64,000 bases of DNA from Pyrofollis japonicus (GTDB taxonomy: Archaea; Thermoproteota; Thermoprotei_A; Sulfolobales; Pyrodictiaceae), in the NCBI RefSeq assembly GCF_033097485.1, contig NZ_AP028634.1, positions 1-64,000 on the forward strand, in the 5' to 3' direction. The notes under the pieces were generated by a model. That model was not told where the DNA came from and ran no database searches. It saw nothing but the letters and a program-made list of their open reading frames with translations. Shown here one piece after another: positions 8,936 through 18,561 of the stretch. Numbering within the stretch: position 1 is the first letter of the stretch; every line of letters begins with the position of its first letter. The position numbers and the translations under genes were made by a program.

Positions 8936-10390
8936 TTAGCCCTTAGTTACCGCTATCGGGCGTAGCCTCACAACTATCTTCGCTATTCCGACTTTCTGCG
9001 CGACGAAGGCCACTCTATCGACATCCTTGTATGCTTCAGGCATCTCCTCTACAACCGTCGCCTTGTCGCTAGCCCTTATCAGTATACCCTTGGCCTCTAG
9101 CTCCTTCACCACCTGGGTATAGGTCTTGGTCCTCTTGGCTGCTGCCCTGCTCATCCACCTACCAGCACCATGTGGTGCGGTATACCACGCGCGTGCTCCG
9201 CTAGGTACTCCTACCAGTATGTAGCTCGCAGTACCCATGCTTCCAGGTATGAGCACTGGTTGTCCTATTGACTGGTAGTCTTTCGGTATCTCTGGGTGCC
9301 CTGGCGGGAATGCTCTTGTAGCGCCCTTGCGGTGCACAATTAGCTTCATCCTCTTCCCGTCAACGTCGTGCTCCTCTATCTTGGCGATGTTGTGGGCAAC
9401 GTCGTAGACTAGCCTCATGCCCAGCTGGTCTGGGTCGCGGTGGAAGACCTTCTTGAAGCTCTCACGCGTCCAGTAAGTTATGAGCTGGCGGTTGGTCCAG
9501 GCAAAGTTGGCTGCAGCAGCCATTGCGCGTATGTAGTCTTGGGCCTCCCTGCTACTATAGGGCACGCTTGCGAGCTCCCTGTCCGGTGGCCTTATGCCGT
9601 ACTTCCTCATAGCCCTCTCCATTATCATGAGGTAGTCGCTTGCAACCTGGTGGCCTAGGCCACGGCTACCGGTATGGATCATTACTACTACTTGGCCCTC
9701 GTGAGTGATGCCCATAACCTTTGCAGCAGCCGGGTCATAGATCTTGTCAACCACCTGGACCTCTAGGAAGTGGTTGCCGCTGCCAAGGGTGCCAAGTTGG
9801 GCCGCACCACGCTGCTTTGCCCTTCTGCTAACCTTGCTCGCGTCTGCTAGCTTCCAGCTACCCTTCTCCTCTATGTGCTCCGGGTCCTCTGGCCACGCGT
9901 AGCCCTTCTCAACAGCCCATGCGACTCCCTCGTTTAGTACTCGGTCCAGCTCCTGTATGCTAATCCTAATCTTGCCTGTGCTTCCGAGACCGCTGGGCAC
10001 GTTGCGGAACAACTCGTCTATCAGCTCGCGTAGCCTTGGCTTAACCTCCTTGATGTCGAGGTCGGTTCTTATCACACGCACACCGCAGTTGATATCGTAG
10101 CCCACGCCGCCGGGGCTTATCACGCCGTCCTCGTCGATGCTCATAGCGGCTACTCCGCCGATGGGGAACCCGTATCCCTGGTGACCGTCAGGCATGACTA
10201 TGCTGTACTTCTGTATACCATGGAGGCATGCAACGTTAGCGGCTTGTACGAGTGTCAAGTCGCCCTTCATCTTTTCCAATAGGAACTCGTCGGCAAAGAT
10301 TAGTGCTGGAACTCTCATACAAGCCTTCGCGCCCTTAGGAATCATCCACTCATATTCACTTATCTTCTCGAGGCGAATATTGACGGACAA
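8936..10390 (-). CDS. rtcB: RtcB tRNA-splicing/RNA ligase
   Basis: RtcB joins RNA 2',3'-cyclic phosphate or 3'-phosphate ends to 5'-OH ends using GTP and manganese; in archaea it seals tRNA exons after intron removal. Visible signatures in order: PDGHQGYGFPIGG, the metal-binding GVGYDINCGVR (cysteine ligand), GTLGSGNHFLEVQ, IHTGSRGLGHQV, DVAHNIAKIEEH, and HGAGRWMSR near residue 405, whose histidine is guanylylated. At 484 aa it is the normal length, with no intein, unlike several archaeal rtcB genes. The upstream flavin reductase and the MJ1316-like gene beyond it may relate to RNA end repair. Confidence 0.93.
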   Translation of the reverse strand: MSVNIRLEKISEYEWMIPKGAKACMRVPALIFADEFLLEKMKGDLTLVQAANVACLHGIQKYSIVMPDGHQGYGFPIGGVAAMSIDEDGVISPGGVGYDINCGVRVIRTDLDIKEVKPRLRELIDELFRNVPSGLGSTGKIRISIQELDRVLNEGVAWAVEKGYAWPEDPEHIEEKGSWKLADASKVSRRAKQRGAAQLGTLGSGNHFLEVQVVDKIYDPAAAKVMGITHEGQVVVMIHTGSRGLGHQVASDYLMIMERAMRKYGIRPPDRELASVPYSSREAQDYIRAMAAAANFAWTNRQLITYWTRESFKKVFHRDPDQLGMRLVYDVAHNIAKIEEHDVDGKRMKLIVHRKGATRAFPPGHPEIPKDYQSIGQPVLIPGSMGTASYILVGVPSGARAWYTAPHGAGRWMSRAAAKRTKTYTQVVKELEAKGILIRASDKATVVEEMPEAYKDVDRVAFVAQKVGIAKIVVRLRPIAVTKG

Positions 10391-10477
10391 GACTTATCAG
10401 CACCTCGTCTCCATGTTTTCCGAAAAACCTTCTCCCTAGAGTAACTGGTTGGGATAGCCCCGGTTATAAGCGTGCGT

Positions 10478-11062
10478 TTAACTCCCCTTCTTCTTCGCAA
10501 CGTATAGGCCGTTATTAGTTGTGAAGGCCCTGCCCGCGCTATGCATCGCTACCCGGACCTTCTTTAGCTCCCAGCCATACCTTGGGTTAAAGAGCTCGGC
10601 ATCAGCATAAGCAGCAACAACGTCTGCAACCACCAGGTACACGTCCTCAGCAACGTCTTCGAGGCTGCGATGAACCTGTGCCTCAATAACACCCAGTGGG
10701 CGCGGCTTGACGAGCCGGGGAGCACCCGTAACGGTATCCCTGGCTAGCTCGGCGCCTAGAACACGTATCTTGTCGACCTTCCTACCACTCATTGTGCCAG
10801 CCCCGTAGATGAACTCAACGTGTTCAACACTCAGAACATTCACGGTAAACACGCCTGCTCCGAGAACGAGCTCAGTCGTGTAAGCCTCCTTGTCCAGGGC
10901 AGCCACTATTCGCGCCGGCTCCTCGCTGAGAGGCATAATCCATGAAGCGGCCATGAAGTTTATCCGCCCATTGTGCTCAGCGGCAACAACGTATACTGGA
11001 CGAGGATGGAGAACATAGTACCACTTCTTGCCTGCATCAATATAGCCTTTGGGAGCGCTCAC
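10478..11062 (-). CDS. Flavin reductase-like FMN-binding split-barrel protein
   Basis: A 194-residue protein of the flavin reductase/DIM6-NTAB family. The start 'WYYVLHPRPVYVVAAE' followed by 'INFMAASWIMPLSEEP' matches the P-x-P-V...N.A..SW..P core that binds FMN or FAD in a split beta-barrel. Such proteins reduce flavin with NAD(P)H or use bound flavin as a redox cofactor; partner and substrate are unknown. It lies 87 bases upstream of rtcB on the same strand and may share its transcript, although no functional link is established. Confidence 0.8.
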   Translation of the reverse strand: MSAPKGYIDAGKKWYYVLHPRPVYVVAAEHNGRINFMAASWIMPLSEEPARIVAALDKEAYTTELVLGAGVFTVNVLSVEHVEFIYGAGTMSGRKVDKIRVLGAELARDTVTGAPRLVKPRPLGVIEAQVHRSLEDVAEDVYLVVADVVAAYADAELFNPRYGWELKKVRVAMHSAGRAFTTNNGLYVAKKKGS

Positions 11063-11169
11063 AGCGTCTCCACCACTATAAGGTGTTGATGAGCATCTTT
11101 ACATAAAGACTAGTTTGCATATCGCTGTAGGCATAAAACAGACTAATCCATGTGTTTTAGGGGACGGGC

Positions 11170-11457
11170 TTGAACATATTGGGGCGCAAGAAGAAGGGGG
11201 AAATCCACGAAGCAGTCGCAAAGTTCTTCCATAGGGGCTCGAAAGGCTACATAGTGATTGCGGAGCGGGGCCCCGTGTCAGGCACGAGGCGTATAAGCGT
11301 AGACGAGATTGAAAGAGTTGCTGTTGACCGCATAATACTCCGCGACGGCACTGTGATACCCCTTCACCGCGTTATACGTATAGAGGATGAGAAAGGAACA
11401 ACCATTTGGGCCCGTTTCCGCAAAGCCTCACAGAATAGCGAGGAACAGGGAACGTGA
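11170..11457 (+). CDS. MJ1316/DUF504-type RNA cyclic-end domain protein
   Basis: A 95-residue TTG-started protein whose second half has the pattern IILRDGTVIPLHRVIRIED and TTIWAR, typical of the MJ1316 (DUF504) domain. That family is annotated as recognising RNA cyclic phosphate ends and is found fused to RNA ligases and 2',5'-phosphoesterases. It lies divergent from the flavin reductase/rtcB pair, which deals with the same kind of RNA end, so a shared RNA-repair role is plausible but inferred. Its stop overlaps the next gene's GTG (GTGA). Confidence 0.65.
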   Translation: MNILGRKKKGEIHEAVAKFFHRGSKGYIVIAERGPVSGTRRISVDEIERVAVDRIILRDGTVIPLHRVIRIEDEKGTTIWARFRKASQNSEEQGT

Positions 11458-11717
11458 CGCGACGAGGAAAACGAAGAACAAGAGGCACTAAGAGGAGGAA
11501 GAGGAGGGAGTTGGTAGAGAATCTCTATAAGGTGGGGCAATTCTTTGCAGCAGTCTTCATAGTCCTACTTCTCATTGCAGCCATTGCTCTGGCTAAGGGT
11601 TATGAAAAGGATGCTAACCAGGCGGCTGAATACGCTTACTATTCGCTCGTAATAGGTGTCGTTTTTCTTCTAGCTGCAACCATTCTTGAGGAGAAAAACG
11701 ATCAAATATTGGGGTAG
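11454..11717 (+). CDS. Small basic membrane protein, two TM segments
   Basis: An 87-residue protein that begins with a very basic stretch (about 13 Arg/Lys in the first 20 residues), followed by two hydrophobic segments at about residues 31-48 (FAAVFIVLLLIAAIALA) and 62-78 (YYSLVIGVVFLLAATIL). Starts at GTG, overlapping the preceding stop by 4 bases (GTGA), so it is translationally coupled to the MJ1316-like gene. The family is unknown to me. The basic N-terminus would face the cytoplasm and could contact RNA or ribosomes, but this is a guess. Confidence 0.55.
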   Translation: MTRRGKRRTRGTKRRKRRELVENLYKVGQFFAAVFIVLLLIAAIALAKGYEKDANQAAEYAYYSLVIGVVFLLAATILEEKNDQILG

Positions 11718-11724
11718 GGAAGGC

Positions 11725-13338
11725 ATGGTACATTATAGAGGCGATTTTAGTAAAAGTCAAACCAACAAGGATTTAGGAATTGTAAGCGAAGCTCTACTTG
11801 GTATCGGGTTGGGAGCCGGGCTGGCTTCAATAGTCCTTTATTTCGACGAAATAATACTACCAGGTCGCCCAGCCTATTCTTTACCTTTAAAGTTTGCTAG
11901 TTCATACATTTCATTACTTGTAGCTCTACTCGTAATGGTTTCCGGTTTTGTGCTTATGCGTGTTGACAAGTATTTAGGCTCTCTCGTCGTAGTTTTTGGT
12001 ACCATTAGTGTTGCTGGGCAGTGGTGGAGTGGGTTTCTCGCTGCTATAATATTGATTATAGTATTCGTTAACATTGTGGGTAGGATTGGCATCTTTGCCT
12101 CACTTCTTGCATCAGTGTTCTTCGTTTTACGAGCACTTGGTATGATGTGGAACATAATTGGCAGTGGTATAATAATGGGACAAACAATAAGCGCAATGAT
12201 TCTCGGAGTAATTATCGCGTTAATCTATTTCATTATTCCAAGGGGTATAGAGGTACAGAAGAAAAACAAATCAAAACCTCTGCAAACAAACAACAGTCAC
12301 AAACACGTTGGTCTAGTGTTACTTCTTGTAGCCTACCTAATAGCAATTATGGGGATACTCGTTCCCCATTTAAGATATGGTTTTAACAAAATAGTTTCAT
12401 ATGATACTTACTATAACATTCGTTTTTGTGACGCTCTGCGGAAAGGAGACTATATGAAAGCACTATTCTCGTGGCAACGCCCTCTTTACGGGATCCTAGT
12501 TACTGGAACGGCTGCTCTCGTAAATTGTAGTGCATGGTTTTTCGACGTTATTGTACCGCTTGTTGGGCTAGTATTGTTGGCAACATTTCTCTGGCTCATA
12601 ATAAGGAAAGAAACATCATCAAATCTAATAGCAGGAATAGCTGCAGTAATCGGTACAAGTTACTGGGCTCCCTTTTTCCTCTACGCAGGTCTCCAAACAA
12701 ATCTTCTTGCACTTCCAGCGGCTATATCATTACCTTATCTATTGCTTAAACGAAAAGATACAAAGGCATCCATGATAGTATCGGCCTTTCTTGGACTTTG
12801 GCACCCCTGGACACTCGCATATTATACAGTAGCAATCCTCATTGCAGCAAGGTTTACGCCTTCACAAGAGCTTAAGGAGTTACTAAGAAACATTGCTTAT
12901 GGATTAATGCCCGGCTGGCTCTCTTATGGCTTCGTGGCTTTTGTCTCGTCGAAGGCCTTGGTTATAAACGTTGCACAAAGCGGAGTACTTGTCTCCAAAC
13001 CGTTCTTGCAAAACATCGGCATATTCTTTTGGGGTACGTCGATGAGACCGGACGTTTTCGTCCCGCTTGTTATGTACCTAATCTCGATATGGGCTCTGAG
13101 AAGGAAAATAATCCCTCTTTGGGTTTTTGCGCCTTCTCTACTAGGGTTCTTATCACCGCTCCTACCAAATGCACGGCTCATAGTTCGTTTCCTCGTTGAT
13201 GCACCATTTCCGCTTTTACTCGCCCTTGTACTATCAAGGGAAAGACCAGCTTATTGGGCAGCTGCAGTAATGTCAGCAATATTAGTATACTCCTACTTCC
13301 TTGGCAGCCTCAAGCCTGTTGTATATCCTCCAAAATAA
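11725..13338 (+). CDS. Polytopic membrane protein, probable GT-C-type glycosyltransferase relative
   Basis: A protein of 537 residues with about 12-14 hydrophobic segments. A loop near residue 226 reads YDTYYNIRFCDALRKGDYMK, resembling the first luminal loop of GT-C enzymes (acidic residue plus aromatic cluster). No clear family name can be given. I prefer the ATG at 11725 with a GGGGTAGGGA site just upstream; the frame opens at 11686 inside the previous gene. Its composition is AT-richer than the neighbours. The next gene, a PMT-like transferase, overlaps or abuts its 3' end, so the two probably act in one glycosylation step. Confidence 0.55.
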   Translation: MVHYRGDFSKSQTNKDLGIVSEALLGIGLGAGLASIVLYFDEIILPGRPAYSLPLKFASSYISLLVALLVMVSGFVLMRVDKYLGSLVVVFGTISVAGQWWSGFLAAIILIIVFVNIVGRIGIFASLLASVFFVLRALGMMWNIIGSGIIMGQTISAMILGVIIALIYFIIPRGIEVQKKNKSKPLQTNNSHKHVGLVLLLVAYLIAIMGILVPHLRYGFNKIVSYDTYYNIRFCDALRKGDYMKALFSWQRPLYGILVTGTAALVNCSAWFFDVIVPLVGLVLLATFLWLIIRKETSSNLIAGIAAVIGTSYWAPFFLYAGLQTNLLALPAAISLPYLLLKRKDTKASMIVSAFLGLWHPWTLAYYTVAILIAARFTPSQELKELLRNIAYGLMPGWLSYGFVAFVSSKALVINVAQSGVLVSKPFLQNIGIFFWGTSMRPDVFVPLVMYLISIWALRRKIIPLWVFAPSLLGFLSPLLPNARLIVRFLVDAPFPLLLALVLSRERPAYWAAAVMSAILVYSYFLGSLKPVVYPPK

Positions 13339-13370
13339 TTACCTAAAACTTATCAATAGGGGGTCTATAT

Positions 13371-15562
13371 TGGAAACAAGAGATAAAGGTATCATCCATA
13401 CGGGATTAATACTCATTATCGTTGCTGTTACCTTATATGTTGCTCTTTTGACTCTCTATAGCAATGGTTTAGAGAGGACTCTTAAAATAAACGATTATAT
13501 TAGTGATGAGTGTTGGTACGTATCCTCTGGCATAAACGTTGCACGAAAAGTTCTCGGACTCCACATTATTCCCTATGTTAATGAGAGCTATGCAGTATAT
13601 ACGATAGTGTATGAAGAATCATGCGGCGTTGATGGAGCATATAGCGAGGTCATAGAGTATTCCCCCCTGGCGCTCATAGGTAAGGTCGGTTATGAAAAGA
13701 TAAGCGCCTTCACGGTCTACGTGCCAATCAACGAGACCAAGGGCATGGATAAGCTCTATGAGGCAGCAGAATCCGGTAATACAAGTTGTGTACGCGACGT
13801 ATTTCCAGGCATTCTTCCCGATGCCGAAAATGTTAACGAGTACTTAAACACAGAGCACCCTCCCCTAGTAAAGTATGTTCTCGGTATTATCGCTTGGAGA
13901 GAGGGGTTCCGCTTCCCTGCTTTCCGGTGGCCAAGCTTCATAATGGCCGCTATAGGCCTAGCAGCAATTACCGCGATAGCCGTCCGCTCTATAAGCATTT
14001 GGAGAAGAGCTGCACTTCTATCGGTAGCAGTACCCCTATTCCTAGCCTATATCGATAAGTCTGTACAAGCTATGAGCAGTGTCGCCATGCTCGACATCTA
14101 CGCTGCGTCGCTTGACGCCGTAGCAGCTGCGCTTATAGCCTATGACCGCGGCTTAGCGGCCTCAGTTGTCCTAGGCTTAGCGGGCTCAGCCAAGTATACT
14201 GGATTATTCCCGCTACCAGGCCTCATTGTCTACGAGTGGCTGCGTGGACGCAAAAAGGAGCTAGTAGTTGAGCTGTTTCTGTCCTTTCTCGTAATTGCTT
14301 TGTTCTGGGCGCCCTTCGCCCTAAGGTACGGCGTTGGCTGGGTCTTCTCCGAGATAGTGGGGGCCTTGAAGTGGCATACCACGAGCAGACCCCCCGGTGG
14401 CCCACCGACAACGGATCCCCTTGGACTCTTACTGGGCAGGGTAGCATTCGTACTATACTACGTCGGGGATAAGCCGTACCTTGAGGCAGCTGCTCATCCG
14501 GCAATAACGCTTCCAGCACTAGTATTGGCGGCTTTCGGGCTGCCCGGAGCCTTGTTAGCGGCTTGTAGGGGCCAGCCAGGCAAATGGGTGCCTTGGAGTA
14601 CAGGGCTTGCGACAATGTATGTTTCGGCTATAGCTGGTTACGCGGCGACATACATCGCGGGCAACCATACGCTTTACAGCTTCTATGCTGTACAGCTCTC
14701 AATGCTCGCAGCTGCCGTGCTCGCAGCCTATTCAGCCCAGCTAGCAGCCTCAGACGAGCTAGCAATGAAGAGCATCAAGCTCTGCGCCTATTCTCCGCCC
14801 GCTAGACGCTGGGGAGCAATAATAGCCGTGACTGCCGGTATGGCTGTAGGGCTAAAGCTCTATGGGCTCTACCCTCTACGAGACATTATCCCGATTCTCT
14901 ACCCTGTGGGGGAGTACGTTGAGCAGGTATCTGGAGACAAGGTTGCAAAGCTAATCCTCTTAGCAGCTACCTGGCTAATATACTCGGCCCTAGCCTATCG
15001 CGCCGGGGCGCCTCAGCCCTGCAATAAGAAGGCACTACTAAGGCTCATTATACCATGGTTTCTCGCCGGCGCGGTCTCCACGTCTTCTCCTTCAGCCCTC
15101 TTTGCCCCAATAGCGGCGCTTCTAGCCATTATAAGAGAGAGGAAAATCCTAGACGGGCTAGTGGCGGGTATCCTGTTACCCTTGCCAGCCGTGGCGATAG
15201 GAGGTAGAAGCACTGGCTTTGCTACTGCCTTCCTAGCAGGCTATGGCATAGTAACGCTGCTCGTGTTCAAAACCAGCTATGTTTTATCAAACCTAGCTCT
15301 AATAATACTCGTAGCAGCCTTCTACATTACGGCGGCGATCCTTGTAAACAACGCGTGGTACCGCATAGCACTTGCATCTATCCCTTATCCCGGCCTATTA
15401 GCAGCGACAGCGCCGATGAGCTCAGAAACCCGCGGAGCAACAGCCTCAGCACTAGCATTAACTACCATAGTGGCTGCGCTACTCGTTCCTGGAGCAACTA
15501 TGCTTGCCTTCCTTGCGCCACTCGTCTTCATAGTAGTGCAAGGAGCGCCTACGAGGAGATAG
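13371..15562 (+). CDS. PMT/GT39-like membrane glycosyltransferase
   Basis: A large polytopic protein (about 730 residues from the TTG at 13371; the frame is open from 13301). The first extracytoplasmic loop has an acidic pair (YISDECWYV) and later EHPPLVKYVLGI. Together these match the D-E...EHPPL...K signature of the protein-O-mannosyltransferase/GT39 and ArnT-like GT-C family, which moves sugars from polyprenyl phosphate onto proteins or lipids on the outer face. A second loop contains HTTSRPPGGPPTT. It pairs with the upstream membrane protein. Start choice is uncertain; acceptor and donor sugar are unknown. Confidence 0.7.
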
Positions 15563-15608
15563 TTGCTTGCTTGTTCACCAAAGAATATCAGTGCCTCGTG
15601 CTTCACGG

Positions 15609-16268
15609 CTAGATAGGCTCCTCTTGTTTAGCGTTTTTCTGTTTAGAGACTTCAATCACGTTTCCGAGTATCTTGCTGCTGGGGATAAGCACCGTCTTAT
15701 CATCGGCTTCGAGAACAGTGTACATGACGCCGATATTGATGACCTTGCCCTCCGCCTTGGCGGCGGGTACGGATATTCTATCACCTATGCGGAAAGGCCT
15801 CGAGACTGCGAGGAAGAGCCCTGCGAGCGCATTGCCTACGACTTGTTGGGAGGCGAAACCAATAGCCATGCCAGCGAAGCTTCCTAGAGCTACGGCTGCA
15901 GCAGTATTAGCCTTGAAGACCGATACGAGCAGGGAGAGGAGGGCAGCGTAGCCAGTTATACGTGTAACAGTCTTGGTCAACTTGGCTGCTCCTGGCCCTG
16001 CTGTAGCAAAGAAGGCTTCTACTCCTTTTGCGAACAGTTCTACAGCTACATAGCCCAGGGTAAGGAGTATAGCTGCCTCTATGTATTGGCTATTGTCTTT
16101 CACTAGGCCAGTCTTAAACGAGGATACCCATGCAAGTAGTGCCGATGCGGCGCCAATCACTATTATTGCTCCAATAATGTATGGTGCAGAGCTCTTGGCT
16201 GCTTCTGCGCCCTTCTCAACCTCTTCTGCAACCTTGTCTACTCCTACCAATATTCTAAGACACCCCAT
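15609..16268 (-). CDS. MscS-type mechanosensitive channel
   Basis: A 219-residue protein with three hydrophobic segments and the MscS core: a pore helix rich in Gly/Ala (AAAVALGSFAGMAIGFASQQ, residues about 122-141), then NALAGLFLAVSRPFRIGDRI and the beta domain VINIGVMYTVLEADDKTVLIPSSKIL. MscS channels open under membrane tension to release solutes after osmotic downshock. The short soluble C-terminus ends soon after the beta domain, so this is a compact form lacking the large C-terminal alpha/beta domain. An N-terminal extension of about 25 residues before the first helix may not be translated. Confidence 0.85.
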   Translation of the reverse strand: MGCLRILVGVDKVAEEVEKGAEAAKSSAPYIIGAIIVIGAASALLAWVSSFKTGLVKDNSQYIEAAILLTLGYVAVELFAKGVEAFFATAGPGAAKLTKTVTRITGYAALLSLLVSVFKANTAAAVALGSFAGMAIGFASQQVVGNALAGLFLAVSRPFRIGDRISVPAAKAEGKVINIGVMYTVLEADDKTVLIPSSKILGNVIEVSKQKNAKQEEPI

Positions 16269-16347
16269 ATGCAGCGTCTGGGGTAGTGTTAAAATAGCTG
16301 TACCTTAGGTATTTTGTCACAAAACTACGGTTAACACGCGTTAAACA

Positions 16348-17088
16348 ATGGTGAAGGCTTTGAAGAGCATAGCTGAAAAGGCTAGCGGCGAAGAGGTCTA
16401 CAAAAGGCTCTCGAGAAGCCTTAAACCCGATTGGCGGGACTATGTGGCGCTCGTAGCCGAGCGCCTCGACGGCGATAAGCACCCTTTCGCAGTACTAGCG
16501 GCGATAATTCTGAGCCAAAACACGAGCGATAAGAACTCGATAAGAGCATATATGAGGCTTAGGGAGGAAATCGGGGTATCGCCGGAAGATATTCTCAGGG
16601 CCCCGCTGGAGAGGCTCAAGGAGGTTATACGCCCGGCCGGCCTCGTCAATAACAAGGCTATGGCCTTGAAGGAGGCAGCGAGGAGGATAATCGAGGCCGG
16701 CGGCGAGAAAATACTGCTAGAGATGCCTTGGCGGCAGCTACGTGAGTTCCTGCTCTCAATACCGGGTGTGGGCGAGAAGACGGCTGACGTTTTCCTCCAG
16801 CTCGTTAGGCGTGCGCCAGTATTTGCCGTTGATACGCATGCGGCGAGGATAGCGAAGCGCTGGGGCCTGGTCCACGAGAAGGCAGGCTACAAGGAGATCT
16901 CGAAAGCGCTCCTAGAGTTCTTTGGGCCGGAGAGGAGCGAGGAGGCTCATCGCCTACTAATAGCCCTGGGCAGGACGTATTGCAGGGCGAGGAACCCTAG
17001 GTGTGAGGAGTGTCCGCTTCGAGACATTTGTCCATACGCGGAGAAAGTACTGGCTGCTAAGAAAGGCTCCTCGCCCTCAAGGTCTTAG
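16348..17088 (+). CDS. nth: Endonuclease III-type DNA glycosylase/AP lyase
   Basis: A 246-residue base-excision repair enzyme removing oxidised pyrimidines. The helix-hairpin-helix LLSIPGVGEKTADVFLQ (about residues 130-146) contains the catalytic lysine (EKTAD), the catalytic aspartate is in AVDTHAARIAKRWG, and the C-terminus carries the [4Fe-4S] loop C-x6-C-x2-C-x5-C (CRARNPRCEECPLRDIC). An N-terminal extension of about 25 residues precedes the usual start. The 3' end overlaps the convergent symporter gene by 32 bases. EndoIII versus a mismatch-specific MIG-type glycosylase cannot be separated here, although the catalytic Lys supports bifunctional EndoIII. Confidence 0.9.
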   Translation: MVKALKSIAEKASGEEVYKRLSRSLKPDWRDYVALVAERLDGDKHPFAVLAAIILSQNTSDKNSIRAYMRLREEIGVSPEDILRAPLERLKEVIRPAGLVNNKAMALKEAARRIIEAGGEKILLEMPWRQLREFLLSIPGVGEKTADVFLQLVRRAPVFAVDTHAARIAKRWGLVHEKAGYKEISKALLEFFGPERSEEAHRLLIALGRTYCRARNPRCEECPLRDICPYAEKVLAAKKGSSPSRS

Positions 17089-18460
17089 CAGTTATGTAGC
17101 CTAGCGTCGACACTAGTATGGTAGCGGTAAATCCAAGCTCAGTAGCGACTACTACTGGCCTTATTGGTGCTAGTACTCCTGTGCTCAATGCAAGCTTGAG
17201 GCCAGTCACCAATAAGGCCATGGCTGCACCACTTATTGCCGCGGTCTTCGCCGCCATGGGGTCACGGTCCCCGAGGACTCCGGCTAGCACTGGCACCAGC
17301 ATGGCTCCCGCCGTCAGCGTCCACCCGGTCTTGAACACAGCTGTAACGGCTTGGTAGACTGTCTTCGGCAAAGCGAGCACAGCCACAGCCGCTAGCGTCG
17401 CGGCAACAACTATGCCAGCGCTCACGACACGCATAGCAGTAGCACTCTTTCTCCCGGCAAGGTCGTATACAAGAGCGCTAGCAGCGGTCAATGCTACCGA
17501 GTCAGCAGTGCTCATTGAGGCAGCCAGCACTGCTGCAGCCAGTACAGCTAGCCCTGTCTCGCCCAGAAGCGATCCAGCCAGGGCAGGCATAGCATCAATA
17601 GGCTTATCGACGCTGGCCAAGTGGCGTGCAGCCAGCCCGGCGATGAACGAGCCCAGTGCAACTATGAAGGCGAACATCGTTGCCATGCCTGCAGCCCTTC
17701 TAACGGCTTTAGTGCTCGGCACTGTGTAGAACCTGTTGATTAGCTGCGGCAACCCCCACACGGCAAGGCTCGTCAGCATAGCCAAGTCGAAGACTATTAG
17801 CGTGCTGACTCCGTGTAGCGGCGGGGTAGCGTCTAGGCTTGAGGCTCCGAGCCTTGCGAGGGACGCGTAAGCGAGCACGCCGACTATAGACGCCATTATT
17901 ATGCCTTGTATTACGTCTGTTAGTATGACGCTATACATGCCTCCGAGCGCGACGTATCCTGCAAGCACTGCAGCAACGATTGCGGCTGCGACCGGGAGCC
18001 CTATGTGAAGGGCCTTAGCCATGACCACAGCGGTGCCAGAGGCAACCGTTACCAGGTAAAGCAGGAGGCCAGTAGCAACTATTGCTCCAAGGAATCTCTG
18101 CAATCCCTTACTTCCATGAATCTTTGCTAGGAGTTCCGGAACAGTCAGGGCGTCAAGCCTCCTGCTCAGCTTGTTAACCTTCTCGCCAACAACTATGAAT
18201 GCTAGGAGAGCACCTACAAGGATGTTTGCCAACGGTATTATGAGCGCTATTGGTCCCCATGCGTACGCCCACGAGCTCCCAACAATCATTACCACGCTGG
18301 AGAAGTACGTGGCGCCGAAAGTGAAGGCGAGTACCCAGTCACGCATAGAGCGATTAGCTACTAGGAAGCCCTTGAGCGAAGCAGCCCTATCCTTGACGGC
18401 TACACCGATAGCAAGGCTGGTGGCAAGGTAGGCCGTTATGAGCCCCGTCGCGTCAACCAC
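17057..18460 (-). CDS. Sodium:solute symporter (SSS family)
   Basis: A 467-residue protein with about 13 membrane segments and SSS family hallmarks: an early FLVANRSMRDW loop, GATYFSSVVMIVGSSWAYAWG in helices 1-2, and YVALGGMYSVILTDVIQGII, a strongly conserved SSS motif. It uses the Na+ gradient to import small organic solutes. It starts at GTG, overlapping by 1 base the stop of a 32-residue membrane peptide (18460-18558) that follows a phenylacetate-CoA ligase gene. The operon suggests uptake of an aromatic or other organic acid that the ligase then activates; this is inference from gene order. Confidence 0.85.
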   Translation of the reverse strand: MVDATGLITAYLATSLAIGVAVKDRAASLKGFLVANRSMRDWVLAFTFGATYFSSVVMIVGSSWAYAWGPIALIIPLANILVGALLAFIVVGEKVNKLSRRLDALTVPELLAKIHGSKGLQRFLGAIVATGLLLYLVTVASGTAVVMAKALHIGLPVAAAIVAAVLAGYVALGGMYSVILTDVIQGIIMASIVGVLAYASLARLGASSLDATPPLHGVSTLIVFDLAMLTSLAVWGLPQLINRFYTVPSTKAVRRAAGMATMFAFIVALGSFIAGLAARHLASVDKPIDAMPALAGSLLGETGLAVLAAAVLAASMSTADSVALTAASALVYDLAGRKSATAMRVVSAGIVVAATLAAVAVLALPKTVYQAVTAVFKTGWTLTAGAMLVPVLAGVLGDRDPMAAKTAAISGAAMALLVTGLKLALSTGVLAPIRPVVVATELGFTATILVSTLGYITAKTLRARSLS

Positions 18461-18558
18461 TACATCTCCACCTCTTCGTCTTCCCTGACGGGTATCATGC
18501 TGTAGGCGAAGCCAGCTATTACTATTAAGAGGCCAAGGATAATTGCCTCAATCACCAT
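18460..18558 (-). CDS. Symporter small accessory membrane peptide (32 aa)
   Basis: A short gene between paaK and the symporter. It reads ATG GTG ATT GAG GCA and encodes one hydrophobic helix (AIILGLLIVIAGFAYS) followed by an acidic tail (REDEEVEM). A GAGGGGA-type ribosome site lies just upstream, the preceding paaK stop is 3 bases away, and its TAG overlaps the symporter GTG by one base. Small one-helix accessory proteins encoded beside SSS transporters are known in prokaryotes, and size, topology and coupling fit that class. The exact role (stability or coupling of the transporter) is not shown by sequence. Confidence 0.7.
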   Translation of the reverse strand: MVIEAIILGLLIVIAGFAYSMIPVREDEEVEM

Positions 18559-18561
18559 TAT

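Noticed and set aside
8936..10390. Intein in rtcB
   Set aside because: Some archaeal rtcB genes carry inteins, but here the 484-residue length and uninterrupted motifs show none.
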